A DNA stretch of 25,634 nt from Bacteroidetes bacterium UBA6183 (lineage in GTDB: Bacteria; Bacteroidota; Bacteroidia; UKL13-3), in NCBI GenBank assembly GCA_002422865.1, contig DITN01000076.1, forward strand, positions 12,029 through 37,662, read 5' to 3'. Shown here in pieces: positions 8,666 through 15,960 of the stretch (positions are counted from its first letter, which is position 1; every line of letters starts with the position of its first letter). The notes under the pieces were generated by a model that searched no databases, had not been told where the DNA came from, and saw only the letters and a program-made list of their open reading frames with translations. The position numbers and the translations under genes were made by a program.

Positions 8666-8755
8666 TTATTTTTTCTTATGTCTGTTTTTACGAAGTCTTT
8701 TCTTACGCTTGTGCGTTGCGATCTTATGTCTTTTTCTTTTCTTTCCGCTTGGCAT
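8666..8755 (-). CDS. 29-residue AURKAIP1/COX24-like basic ribosome-associated protein
   Basis: A short reading frame runs from ATG at 8755 to TAA at 8666. The protein starts MPSGKKRKRHK and is almost entirely Lys, Arg and His, with the pattern KxxTHKRKKRLRKNRHKKK. This matches the tiny AURKAIP1/COX24-domain proteins conserved in Bacteroidota, related to mitochondrial ribosomal protein mS38. By analogy it binds rRNA in the ribosome; that is inference. It starts 4 bases after the stop of the TPR gene and is followed by rng, which puts a ribosome protein beside an rRNA-processing enzyme. It is easily missed because of its length. Confidence 0.85.
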   Translation of the reverse strand: MPSGKKRKRHKIATHKRKKRLRKNRHKKK

Positions 8756-8759
8756 AGTG

Positions 8760-9578
8760 TTACAATTTATTTAGTTTATTAATTATTTGGTCTATTTCCT
8801 TTTTTGCCTCTTTATCGGTTACTAAAGTTTTGCAGGTTTCGTAAGTTTTAATGGCTTTAGCCACATTACCACTTTTTGCATAAACCTCACCTAAGTAAAA
8901 ATAGTACTCCGGATTAAAGGGTTCAAGTTTAATCAATTTTTCGAAACGTTCTTGCGCTTTATCAAATTGGCTGCTTTGTATAGAAAGCATACCCAAGGTA
9001 AAAATCGCTTGAACATTGTTTGAATCTGTAGCCACAACCTCTTTCAAAAGGCTTACACCTTTCATTACATCGTTGTCTCCTTGTATGATACAAACGGCTA
9101 AAGCACTTTTGGCTTGTAAATTAGCCGGATTTAACTCCACTACTTTACTGTAAGCTTCTTTTGCTTTACCTATTGCATGCATGCCTAAAAGACTATCGCT
9201 TGCAAAGTTGGCTACATTGTAAAATTTACTTCCGGCAGCAAACCATGTAATTTCGTTGTTTTCTAATTGAGCTAACTGAAGTGTATAATGTGCACTTGCA
9301 TAAGTTACCTTTAACGAATCCCACAGATTGGCTAACTGTACTAAATTTTCTTTGTTGTTTTTGTCCGCCTCAAGTAACTCGACCTGTTTTAATTGTGCAG
9401 GTGTAAGTTTCGCTTTTTGATCTTTCAAAAAACCTTCAGCATCAAACTGTTCACTCAATACAGAAACCCCTTTTGAGCCCGTTTGCCCAAAAGGAGTTTT
9501 GTAACCCATAACAAACAAAGTAGCTGTAACTACTAAGGCTATGGCAACAAGTAAAATTTGCTTGCTGTTAAATTTCAT
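8760..9578 (-). CDS. Inner-membrane-anchored TPR-repeat protein
   Basis: This 272-residue protein has one N-terminal membrane segment (~residues 8-25, ILLVAIALVVTATLFVMGY) that leaves the rest in the periplasm. Residues ~110-265 contain at least three tetratricopeptide repeats, e.g. AIGKAKEAYSKVVELNPANL, AIFTLGMLSIQSSQFDKAQ and EYYFYLGEVYAKSGNVAKAI. TPRs mediate protein contacts; the partner is not identifiable. Its ATG overlaps the HU stop codon (TAATG), so translation is probably coupled. This gene between HU and rng is usual in Bacteroidota. Confidence 0.9.
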   Translation of the reverse strand: MKFNSKQILLVAIALVVTATLFVMGYKTPFGQTGSKGVSVLSEQFDAEGFLKDQKAKLTPAQLKQVELLEADKNNKENLVQLANLWDSLKVTYASAHYTLQLAQLENNEITWFAAGSKFYNVANFASDSLLGMHAIGKAKEAYSKVVELNPANLQAKSALAVCIIQGDNDVMKGVSLLKEVVATDSNNVQAIFTLGMLSIQSSQFDKAQERFEKLIKLEPFNPEYYFYLGEVYAKSGNVAKAIKTYETCKTLVTDKEAKKEIDQIINKLNKL

Positions 9579-9898
9579 TAAGCTTTCGCTGCTAATTTAG
9601 CTGCTTTAGTTTTAACCGTTTCGCTTTTCTTAACTTTATCTACAAAAGTTTTAGCCGGTTTGAAGCTTGGAATGAAGTGCTCATCAATCACCATTGCGGT
9701 GTTTTTGCTGATGTTACGCGCAATTTTTTTAGCTCTCTTTTTAATTACAAAGCTTCCAAAACCGCGGAAATATACATTCTTGCCCTCAGTCATAGAGGTT
9801 CTTACTACTTTAAAGAAAGATTCTACTGCTTCTTGCACGTGTGCTTTCTCAATTCCTGTTTTAGTTGCGATTTCTGCAATTACTTCTGCTTTTGTCAT
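9578..9898 (-). CDS. HU/IHF-family nucleoid DNA-binding protein
   Basis: This 106-residue protein has the full HU/IHF fold: helices at 1-45 (MTKAEVIAEIATKTGIEKAHVQEAVESFF), then GKNVYFRGFGSFVIKKR and the DNA-binding beta arm (ARNISKNTAMVIDEHFIPSFKPAK). HU monomers are ~90 residues; the extra ~15 residues form a Lys/Ala-rich tail (KTKAAKLAAKA) that may add DNA affinity. It bends and compacts DNA as a dimer. It heads the HU-TPR-COX24-rng series and is divergent from mutY, an arrangement known next to gldD/gldE in flavobacteria, where it is called himA. HU versus IHF cannot be separated by sequence here. Confidence 0.93.
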   Translation of the reverse strand: MTKAEVIAEIATKTGIEKAHVQEAVESFFKVVRTSMTEGKNVYFRGFGSFVIKKRAKKIARNISKNTAMVIDEHFIPSFKPAKTFVDKVKKSETVKTKAAKLAAKA

Positions 9899-9973
9899 TT
9901 TCTACGGTTTTTAACTATTAATAACTTTAAAGTCAAATGATTGTCTTTGTCCCACTTTTGATAAAGCGGGTTG

Positions 9974-9981
9974 CAAAGGTA
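9974..9981 (-). promoter_or_regulatory. Candidate promoter -7 box (TACCTTTG) of the HU operon
   Basis: The minus strand reads TACCTTTG, a full match to TAnnTTTG, 76-83 bases before the HU ATG. No good TTTG lies at the normal -33 spacing, so this is a half-supported promoter. Confidence 0.45.
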
Positions 9982-10031
9982 TGAATTTCAAAACAAAAAG
10001 CACTAATTGATGGAAAAAAATATCCGTGGTG

Positions 10032-10039
10032 TATTTTCG
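10032..10039 (+). promoter_or_regulatory. Candidate promoter -7 box (TATTTTCG) of mutY
   Basis: TATTTTCG, one mismatch from TAnnTTTG, ends 10 bases before the ATG at 10050. If real, the transcript has a very short leader and begins downstream of the in-frame GTG at 10026, which excludes that codon as the start. Confidence 0.4.
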
Positions 10040-10049
10040 CCTCATAAAT

Positions 10050-11102
10050 ATGACTCCCTTACAACCTTTAATTAAATGGTACTTAACCCATAAACGCGAT
10101 CTTCCATGGCGCGATACACATAACCCATATTACATTTGGTTATCGGAAATTATTTTACAACAAACTCGTGTAGAGCAGGGATTACCCTACTACAACAAGT
10201 TTATTGCCAACTACCCTACCGTGCAGAAGCTAGCTCAGGCAAACGACAATGACGTAATGAAACTTTGGCAAGGTTTGGGTTATTATAACCGTGCTGCCAA
10301 TATGCTTAAAACTGCCCGCATTTTAGCACATGATTATAAAAGTGAGTTTCCTAAAACCTACAACCAACTTATTGAACTGAAAGGAATAGGACCATACACT
10401 GCTGCGGCCATTGCTTCTTTTGCTTTTAATGAAGCGCATGCTGTGGTTGATGGCAACGTGTACCGCGTGCTGTCCAGGTTATTTGCTATTGATGAACCTA
10501 TTAATGGTACCAAAGGCAAAAAATTATTTGCCGAACTTGCCCAAGATTTATTAAACACCGATGCGCCTGCTACACACAACCAAGCTATTATGGAATTGGG
10601 GGCTGTTGTGTGTAAACCCAAACAAGCTTTATGCGGGCAATGTGTGTTGCGACTACAATGCGAAGCATATAAACAAAATAAGGTGTACGATTTTCCGGTA
10701 AAAGAAAAAAAACGCAAACCTGTTGCACGTTACCTAAACTACTTGTACATAACAGATCATAAAGGAAACACCTATTTACGTCAGCGTATTAATGATGGTA
10801 TATGGAACAACCTTTTTGAGTTTCCATTGGTTGAATCGGAAACTGAAATTACTGCAACAGATTTATTGCATCACCCCAAAACCAAAGAACTATTAAATAA
10901 ACTGCCTGATGAATTGGTGCCTATGTTCGCTACCAAACACCAACTTACTCATCAAACCTTATATGCAGTTTTTTGGAAAGTAAGTGGAAAACAAATAAAA
11001 CCCTCTGCCAACAAAGGCTTTGTGCCTGTATCAGCCACTGATATACAAACTTTTGCAGTGCCTCGCTTGCTTGAGCGTTTTCTGGATACTATATTGCCTT
11101 AA
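10050..11102 (+). CDS. mutY: A/G-specific adenine glycosylase MutY
   Basis: MutY removes adenine mispaired with 8-oxoguanine in base-excision repair. From ATG 10050 (350 residues) the order is complete. Catalytic E33 lies in SEIILQQTRV, the helix-hairpin-helix in ELKGIGPYTAAAIASF (~109-124), and catalytic D134 in VVDGNVYRVLSR. The 4Fe-4S ligands are C188, C195, C198 and C204 (spacing 6, 2, 5). A C-terminal NUDIX-like 8-oxoG recognition domain spans ~225-350 (LYITDHKGNTYLRQR). I chose 10050 over the in-frame GTG at 10026 because the protein then begins MTPLQPLIKWY like its family and a promoter box lies between the two codons. It heads mutY-ssb-gldE-gldD; ssb begins 24 bases after its stop. 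Confidence 0.95.
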   Translation: MTPLQPLIKWYLTHKRDLPWRDTHNPYYIWLSEIILQQTRVEQGLPYYNKFIANYPTVQKLAQANDNDVMKLWQGLGYYNRAANMLKTARILAHDYKSEFPKTYNQLIELKGIGPYTAAAIASFAFNEAHAVVDGNVYRVLSRLFAIDEPINGTKGKKLFAELAQDLLNTDAPATHNQAIMELGAVVCKPKQALCGQCVLRLQCEAYKQNKVYDFPVKEKKRKPVARYLNYLYITDHKGNTYLRQRINDGIWNNLFEFPLVESETEITATDLLHHPKTKELLNKLPDELVPMFATKHQLTHQTLYAVFWKVSGKQIKPSANKGFVPVSATDIQTFAVPRLLERFLDTILP

Positions 11103-11126
11103 ACAAACTATTTTTTCTTTCTTAAC

Positions 11127-11588
11127 ATGAGCGTAAATAAAGTTATTTTAATTGGCAATTTGGGTCGCGACCCTGAACAACCACGTGTATTAGGACAAAA
11201 CAATACCAGACGTGTACTTACCATAAGCTTGGCTACCAGCGAAAGTTATACCGACAGCCGAACAGGTGAAAGAAGAACAGACACAGAATGGCACCGCGTA
11301 GAGTTGTGGGATAACCTTGCAGACATTGCTCATAAATACTTAAAAAAGGGCTCAACCGTGTATGTTGAGGGTAAAATAAGAACAGAAAAATGGACTGACC
11401 AACAAGGAATTGAACGCAGTGGCATAAAAATAAGAGCGAATAACATAACTTTGTTGGGTTCGCGAAATAACTCAAATGGTAATGATGGTTCAACAAACAA
11501 TCAACCGCAAGAGCAAAACGCAAGCAACACACCTGCAACATCGGGTGAAGAAAATAATGTAAACGGAATGGACGATTTGCCATTTTAA
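11127..11588 (+). CDS. ssb: Single-stranded DNA-binding protein
   Basis: This 153-residue protein has the SSB OB-fold at ~1-112 (MSVNKVILIGNLGRDPE, TEWHRVELWDNLADIAHKYL, VYVEGKIRTEKW). A disordered Asn/Gln-rich linker follows, ending in the acidic tip DDLPF that recruits replication and repair proteins. It coats single-stranded DNA during replication, recombination and repair. The place between mutY and gldE is the conserved flavobacterial order. The upstream stretch is pyrimidine-rich with no Shine-Dalgarno sequence. Confidence 0.96.
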   Translation: MSVNKVILIGNLGRDPEQPRVLGQNNTRRVLTISLATSESYTDSRTGERRTDTEWHRVELWDNLADIAHKYLKKGSTVYVEGKIRTEKWTDQQGIERSGIKIRANNITLLGSRNNSNGNDGSTNNQPQEQNASNTPATSGEENNVNGMDDLPF

Positions 11589-11619
11589 TACATTGCATGT
11601 TTAACTTAAATAACAAACT

Positions 11620-12975
11620 TTGGAAAGTAGTTTAGCTTCAGAACCTCCGGTCAATACTGTGTTAAGTATAATTAACACAACACTTACCACTACCGATGTG
11701 GCTACCATATTTATAAGCTTAGCTGTGGTAGTAGCTCTTATTATTTGCTCGGCCATTATTTCAAGTTCCGAAAATGCTTTCTTCAGTTTATCTAAATTAC
11801 AAATTGAAGAATTAACAGAGGAAGAATCGCGCACGGCCCAATACACCGAGTACCTTATTAATCACCCCAAACATTTACTGGCTACCATACTTATATCAAA
11901 CACTTTTGTAAACATTGCCATTGTTATGGTATCTACCGTAATTATTGGTTTGTTGTTTGATTTTAGCAGCAACCCCTTAGTTGGGTTTATGATAGAAATA
12001 GTATTGGTAACTTTTATATTGGTACTGTTTGGCGAGGTAATGCCCAAAATATTTGCCTCACAAAACAATATGCGTGTAGCCCGCTTTGTGGCCATACCCA
12101 TGTATACGTTAAGTAAGGTGTTAAAACCTTTTGTATTTTTATTGGTAAAATCAACTTCTATTATCGATAAACGCGTTACCAAAAAAGGCCATATCCTTTC
12201 GGTTGATGAACTTACCCATGCCATAGAAATTACCAACGAAGAAGAAACTCCTCGCGAAGAAAAAATCATTTTAAAATCTATAGTAAATTTTGGCAACATA
12301 AACGTTAAACAGATTATGCGCCAAAGACCCGATATTACTGCCATAAAATCGGATACTCCGTTTAAACAACTGTTGATGAAAATTAACGATTGGGGTTATT
12401 CGCGTGTGCCGGTTTATACCGATAATTTAGATAACATTAATGGTGTGCTTTATATTAAAGATTTGTTGCCACACATGCACAATGCCGATGATTTTAATTG
12501 GCTAACTTTAATACGTAAACCATACTTTGTTCCTGAGAGTAAAAAAATTGACGATTTGTTAAAAGAGTTCCAGAGCAAACGTGTGCATTTGGCTTTGGTG
12601 GTTGATGAGTTTGGTGGCACACAAGGTATAGTTACCATGGAAGATATTTTGGAAGAAATATTTGGTGAGATTAATGATGAATTTGATGAAGACGAAGTAT
12701 TTTACTCGCGCTTAAACGAACATACTTTTGTGTTTGAAGCTAAAATTTCTGTAAACGATATGTGTAAGTTTATGGAAATAGAAAGCGAAGTATTTGATGA
12801 TGCCCGACAAGATGCAGATACCCTTGGTGGCATGTTGTTGGAGTTGCAAGAAGAAATGCCCAAACAAGGAGATGAAATTATATATGCCGATTTTAAATTT
12901 GTAATTGAATCGGCTGATAAAAGAAGAATTAAACGTGTGAAAGTAGAAATACTAAACCCACAAAACCAAGCCTAA
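11620..12975 (+). CDS. gldE: Gliding motility-associated membrane protein GldE
   Basis: This 451-residue inner-membrane protein belongs to the HlyC/CorC (CNNM) family. The DUF21 transmembrane domain spans ~30-180 (IFISLAVVVALIICSAIISSSENAFFSLS, then VNIAIVMVSTVIIGLL and EIVLVTFILVLFGEVMPK). A CBS pair follows at ~205-335 (QIMRQRPDITAI, YSRVPVYTDNLDNINGVLYIKDLL, VHLALVVDEFGGTQGIVTMEDILEEIFGEI), then a CorC/HlyC C-terminal domain at ~355-445. GldE supports GldD in Flavobacterium johnsoniae gliding, and its place directly before gldD decides GldE over a generic hemolysin name. The best start is a TTG at 11620; no in-frame ATG lies before the first membrane segment. CBS domains suggest nucleotide or Mg sensing, by family only. 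Confidence 0.93.
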   Translation: MESSLASEPPVNTVLSIINTTLTTTDVATIFISLAVVVALIICSAIISSSENAFFSLSKLQIEELTEEESRTAQYTEYLINHPKHLLATILISNTFVNIAIVMVSTVIIGLLFDFSSNPLVGFMIEIVLVTFILVLFGEVMPKIFASQNNMRVARFVAIPMYTLSKVLKPFVFLLVKSTSIIDKRVTKKGHILSVDELTHAIEITNEEETPREEKIILKSIVNFGNINVKQIMRQRPDITAIKSDTPFKQLLMKINDWGYSRVPVYTDNLDNINGVLYIKDLLPHMHNADDFNWLTLIRKPYFVPESKKIDDLLKEFQSKRVHLALVVDEFGGTQGIVTMEDILEEIFGEINDEFDEDEVFYSRLNEHTFVFEAKISVNDMCKFMEIESEVFDDARQDADTLGGMLLELQEEMPKQGDEIIYADFKFVIESADKRRIKRVKVEILNPQNQA

Positions 12976-12979
12976 TTTT

Positions 12980-13546
12980 ATGAGATTATTTTTGTTGTTT
13001 ATTGTAGTTGTGTTAGGTATTGGTTGTAATGACGAGTATACCCCAAAACCAAGAGGTTTTCAGCGTTTTGATTTCCCGCAAAAACAATATAAAACCCACC
13101 ACAACGATTGTGGCTTTACTTGCGAAATACCTGAGTACGCAACCGTGTTGCCCGACTTTAGTATGGAAAATAAAAAGTGTTGGTTTAACGTGTATTATCA
13201 ACCTTACAACGCTACTTTACACATTAGTTTTGATCAGGTAAAAAACCCGCAAGAGTTAGAAAAACTGGCTGAGGATGCACGTACGTTGGTATACAAACAC
13301 ACTGTTAAAGCAGACGAGATTTACGAGACCTATATTGAAAACGAAAGGCTACACGGCATGGTGTATGAGTTAAGCGGAAACACCGCCACCAGTTTTCAGT
13401 TTTATGTAACCGACAGTGTAAAAAACTACATGCGCGGAGCCTTATACTTTAACGAACGCACCAATGTAGACAGCGTATCACCGGTACTTGGTTACTTAAA
13501 AAAGGATGTGCTGCACATGATACAAACGTTGAAGTGGGAAAAGTGA
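12980..13546 (+). CDS. gldD: Gliding motility lipoprotein GldD
   Basis: This 188-residue lipoprotein has a leader and lipobox GIGC (lipidated Cys16) followed by NDEYTPKPRGFQRFDFP, the hallmark N-terminus of GldD. The mature part has paired Cys (DCGFTCEIP) and a beta-rich fold to the end. GldD is required for gliding and T9SS function in F. johnsoniae; its exact biochemical role is not known. It starts 4 bases after gldE and is the last gene of the mutY-ssb-gldE-gldD set. No clear terminator follows; the DNA after it is the accessory region. Confidence 0.93.
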   Translation: MRLFLLFIVVVLGIGCNDEYTPKPRGFQRFDFPQKQYKTHHNDCGFTCEIPEYATVLPDFSMENKKCWFNVYYQPYNATLHISFDQVKNPQELEKLAEDARTLVYKHTVKADEIYETYIENERLHGMVYELSGNTATSFQFYVTDSVKNYMRGALYFNERTNVDSVSPVLGYLKKDVLHMIQTLKWEK

Positions 13547-13733
13547 TATTAGAGGTTGGAGGTTGGAAGATTTCCTTGCCATGTTAAGCTTCTTCCACAC
13601 TTCGTCATTCAACATTCGTTATTAGCTAGGCTGAACTTCGTTTCATCATTCGACATTTCTTGGTTTGGTTATTGGCTTAAGGTTAGGAGATTTTCTTTCA
13701 AATATTAAGTTACGCTTTGTGTGTGTTATATAC

Positions 13734-13919
13734 ACCACCCTGGCCTGCGGCCACCTTGTAAATACCGAACTTGATTCGGTGCCTCCTAATAGGCGGGGAA
13801 CACTTCCATTTGAGGATTTGACTTTAACATGAAACTATAATTAATACGATATTTATCGGTGGTACGCGCTGCTCCCCCCGAGTACTCGGGGGAGCTCCCT
13901 GTACTCAGGGTGAGGGGTA
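13734..13919. repeat. Composite repeat, unit 1 (conserved ends, variable middle)
   Basis: The unit has a 79-base left block (13734-13812), a 41-base non-conserved middle and a 66-base right block (13854-13919). The left block starts ACCACCCTGGCCTGCGGCC and includes the hairpin ACCGAA/TTCGGT. The right block holds a near-perfect palindrome at 13871-13895 around GAGTACTC plus a second small hairpin (CCCT/AGGG). Both blocks recur 195 bases downstream in unit 2. The left end (ACCACCCTGG) and the inverted right end (ACCCCTCACCCTG) are imperfect inverted repeats, as in REP- or MITE-type elements. Confidence 0.85.
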
Positions 13920-13928
13920 AAGTTCTCG

Positions 13929-14114
13929 ACCACCCCGGCCTGCGGCCACCTTGTAAATACCGAACTTGATTCGGTGCCTCCTAATAGGCGGGGAGCACTT
14001 CCGTTTGTAATTTATATCTAAGGATAACACTTCAATTTATAACAAAAATTACCGATGGTACGCGCTGCTCCCCCGAGTACTCGGGGGAGCTCCCTTTACC
14101 CAGGGTGAGGTGTA
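13929..14114. repeat. Composite repeat, unit 2
   Basis: The left block (13929-14007) matches unit 1 at 76 of 79 bases. The right block (14050-14114) matches apart from a one-base indel and a few changes. It contains a perfect 24-base palindrome at 14067-14090 (GCTCCCCCGAG and its mirror). The 42-base middle (14008-14049) shows no similarity to that of unit 1, although both units are 186 bases long. The tandem arrangement with a diverged core argues against a recent simple duplication. Confidence 0.85.
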
Positions 14115-14376
14115 TTCTGTTATATCTCCCTCCCCACACACCCAAATATCACTTTTATTGCACTTTATGTAATTTTTTGTTTGTTTAAATAAAAACAAAT
14201 TACTTATTTGGTGTTGTATTAAACCCTAACCTCACATGTTTACCCTTAGCCCAAATTCCATTTATTTATTTACTGATATTACAACGCTATTATTCATCTG
14301 TAAGCGAATAAACTTTTGTAGTATTTGATGTATAGTGCTATTAGAGGAGCATTTTATGGAGTTGAGTTTCGATGGC

Positions 14377-14395
14377 ATTTAAATTATATTTAAAT
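14377..14395. promoter_or_regulatory. AT-rich palindrome upstream of the TIR-like remnant
   Basis: Two self-complementary ATTTAAAT octamers are separated by TAT and lie 16 bases before the ATG of the remnant. This is a possible operator or promoter site, but such words are common in AT-rich DNA. Confidence 0.25.
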
Positions 14396-14411
14396 ATTCA
14401 GACGACAGACT

Positions 14412-14590
14412 ATGGCATATAGAAATAAAGTATACGTATCAATGGACGCAGATAGTGACTTGAGATACTACTATCTTATGAAAGCTTGGAAGTAAAGCGA
14501 CCATAGTTCGTTTGACTTTTATTACGCACACGACATAAATAACATTTATGCAAAAGCGAAGAATCTATAAAGTCAGGACTTCAAGAAATG
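14412..14590 (+). pseudogene. Remnant of a ThsB/MTH538 TIR-like domain gene
   Basis: From ATG 14412 the frame reads MAYRNKVYVSMDADSDLRYY then YLMKAWK, a TAA at 14493, and continues in the same frame with SDHSSFDFYYAHDINNIYAKAK. This follows the N-terminus of the MTH538/ThsB TIR-like family (typical pattern MAYRNKxYVxFD, YYxLMKAWK, FxFYDAHDxNxARD). After about 14556 the match moves to another frame, 14561-14590, reading ESIKSGLQEM, which resembles the family's EESIKRxLRERL helix. The rest of the domain, including the NAD-pocket region, is missing. The gene therefore has at least three lesions: a stop (CAA to TAA would explain it), a frameshift and a lost 3' end. Members of the family act as immune effectors or signal generators (for example Thoeris ThsB). 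An intact ATPase gene follows at once. The assignment rests on recalled family sequence, not on a search. Confidence 0.7.
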
Positions 14591-14628
14591 TAAATGGTAA
14601 GGAAAATAACAAAGACTCTTTAATGAAA

Positions 14629-15960
14629 ATGGCAAAAAGAATTTATACACTCAATGAAGTTTTCACACCAAGTAGACCTGCTCTTTTAACCTACATAGAA
14701 AGACAACATGTAAATAAAAGATTTGATAGAGCACTCAACACTCCAGGTAAACAAGTTATACTTTACGGCTATTCAGGTGCCGGTAAGACAACAATGTTAA
14801 CCAATAAATTTAGGTCTGACAACATAAAAAGTATTACGACTAGATGTGTAAATGGTATGACTCTAAACGACCTTGTAATTGATGCATTTAATCAGTTAGA
14901 AGTATACTATAAAGACACTTCAGAAGGTACTGAAAACAAAAAAAATGAAAATGGACTAAGTGTATCATATTTCGGACTGAAAGCATCATTAAACAATGAA
15001 AACGGGACAAGTAATATAACAACTACGAGAAGGGCTGTTGAATTACCAATTACACCACAAAATTTAGCAAAGTACATGGGTACATCAGGTAATTGTTGGG
15101 TAATTGAAGACTTTCATAAAATAGAAACAAATGAGAAAACTCTGATGGCTCAAATTATGAAAGTCTTCATGGATTCATCTGTAGAGTTTCCGAGTTTAAG
15201 AATCATTGCAATTGGAGCTGTAAACACGGCTAGAGAAGTAGTTCAATATGATCCGGAAATGAGAAATAGGATTTCCGAAATAGAAGTACCGTTAATGAGT
15301 AATGATGATTTAAAAAGTATAATAAAAGTTGGCCAAGGACATTTAAACATAAATATACCCAATTCAATTGTTGATAAAATCGTTGCATACTCAAGCGGAC
15401 TTGGTGCAGTTACCCATCAGTTAGCATATTTAATTTGTGAGGTCAACAAAATATCGAAAACCTATAATTCCCCGAAAGCATTTGAAATAGATAAGTTGAC
15501 TTTCGATGAAGCCCTCGATGAGTATTTAGCAGAGAATTCCGATTCGCTGAAGTCCGTATTTGAGTATTCTACAAGAATCATTCATAAAAGGAAATCTGAA
15601 AATCCAACCGAGATAATAAAAGCTATACTTACTACGAACAAAGAATCTGTGACTATCGGTGAAATTATCGAAACGATTCAACTATCTGATAAAAAGTATA
15701 AAGGAAATAATCTAAAAAAGTATGTAGACGAATTAACATTACCAACAAGAGCTGAAATTTTAAGGTACAATGAAGACTCAATGTCATATTATTTTTCGAA
15801 TCCATTCATTAAAGCATATTTTCAATGCATGTTAAGAAATGATGTCAAAAAAGAAATATTCAGTACGAAAGTACTATTGAAAGACTTCAGGGAAACACTT
15901 AATAAAGAACTCGAGGTAGCAAGAAGAATATTCATAAAAGATTTTGAGGTTTACGACTAA
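14629..15960 (+). CDS. ORC/Cdc6-like AAA+ ATPase with C-terminal winged helix, possible immune-module component
   Basis: I start at 14629 (443 residues, MAKRIYTLNEVFTPSRPA). An in-frame ATG at 14548 adds 28 residues that merely read the TIR-like remnant in another frame; ATG 14623 is a minor alternative. Walker A is GYSGAGKT (~46-53), Walker B CWVIEDFH (~155-162), sensor-1-like RIIAIGAVNT and an arginine-finger-like EMRNRISEI (~210-218). A lid domain and a winged-helix-like region (VTIGEIIETIQL to ILRYNEDSMSYYFSNPF) follow. This is the layout of ORC/Cdc6-like or STAND-type ATPases. The nuclease, protease or toxic effector that would act with it is not in the protein. All Arg codons are AGA or AGG, whereas gldE/gldD and the dcw genes use many CGT/CGC, which suggests transfer. 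Its job is unknown. Pairing with the TIR-like relic suggests a defence module in which this was the sensor or regulator. Confidence 0.8.
   Translation: MAKRIYTLNEVFTPSRPALLTYIERQHVNKRFDRALNTPGKQVILYGYSGAGKTTMLTNKFRSDNIKSITTRCVNGMTLNDLVIDAFNQLEVYYKDTSEGTENKKNENGLSVSYFGLKASLNNENGTSNITTTRRAVELPITPQNLAKYMGTSGNCWVIEDFHKIETNEKTLMAQIMKVFMDSSVEFPSLRIIAIGAVNTAREVVQYDPEMRNRISEIEVPLMSNDDLKSIIKVGQGHLNINIPNSIVDKIVAYSSGLGAVTHQLAYLICEVNKISKTYNSPKAFEIDKLTFDEALDEYLAENSDSLKSVFEYSTRIIHKRKSENPTEIIKAILTTNKESVTIGEIIETIQLSDKKYKGNNLKKYVDELTLPTRAEILRYNEDSMSYYFSNPFIKAYFQCMLRNDVKKEIFSTKVLLKDFRETLNKELEVARRIFIKDFEVYD

Larger units (their letters stand above)
13547..14411. other. Non-coding accessory region between gldD and the TIR-like remnant
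   Basis: These 865 bases carry no credible gene. At 13600-13660 there are two related imperfect stretches (TTCGTCATTCAACATTCG and a TTCGTTTCATCATTCGACATTT-like copy). The two 186-bp composite repeats at 13734-14114 are described separately. From 14115 to 14411 the DNA is very AT-rich and holds only the small palindrome at 14377-14395. Confidence 0.7.

Noticed and set aside
10358..10717. Reverse-strand open frame (119 codons) opposite mutY
   Set aside because: It overlaps the catalytic core of mutY, carries no family motif and is explained by codon bias.
11233..11616. Reverse-strand open frame (127 codons) opposite ssb
   Set aside because: The sequence is a Cys/Phe/Leu-rich shadow translation with no motif, and ssb is certain.
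11862..12344. Long reverse-strand open frame (160 codons) opposite gldE
   Set aside because: It is antisense to a well-conserved gene, has no recognisable motifs and its composition mirrors gldE codons.
13734..14114. CRISPR array
   Set aside because: There are only two units; the conserved blocks are 65-79 bases with internal palindromes, there are no short regular spacers and no cas genes.
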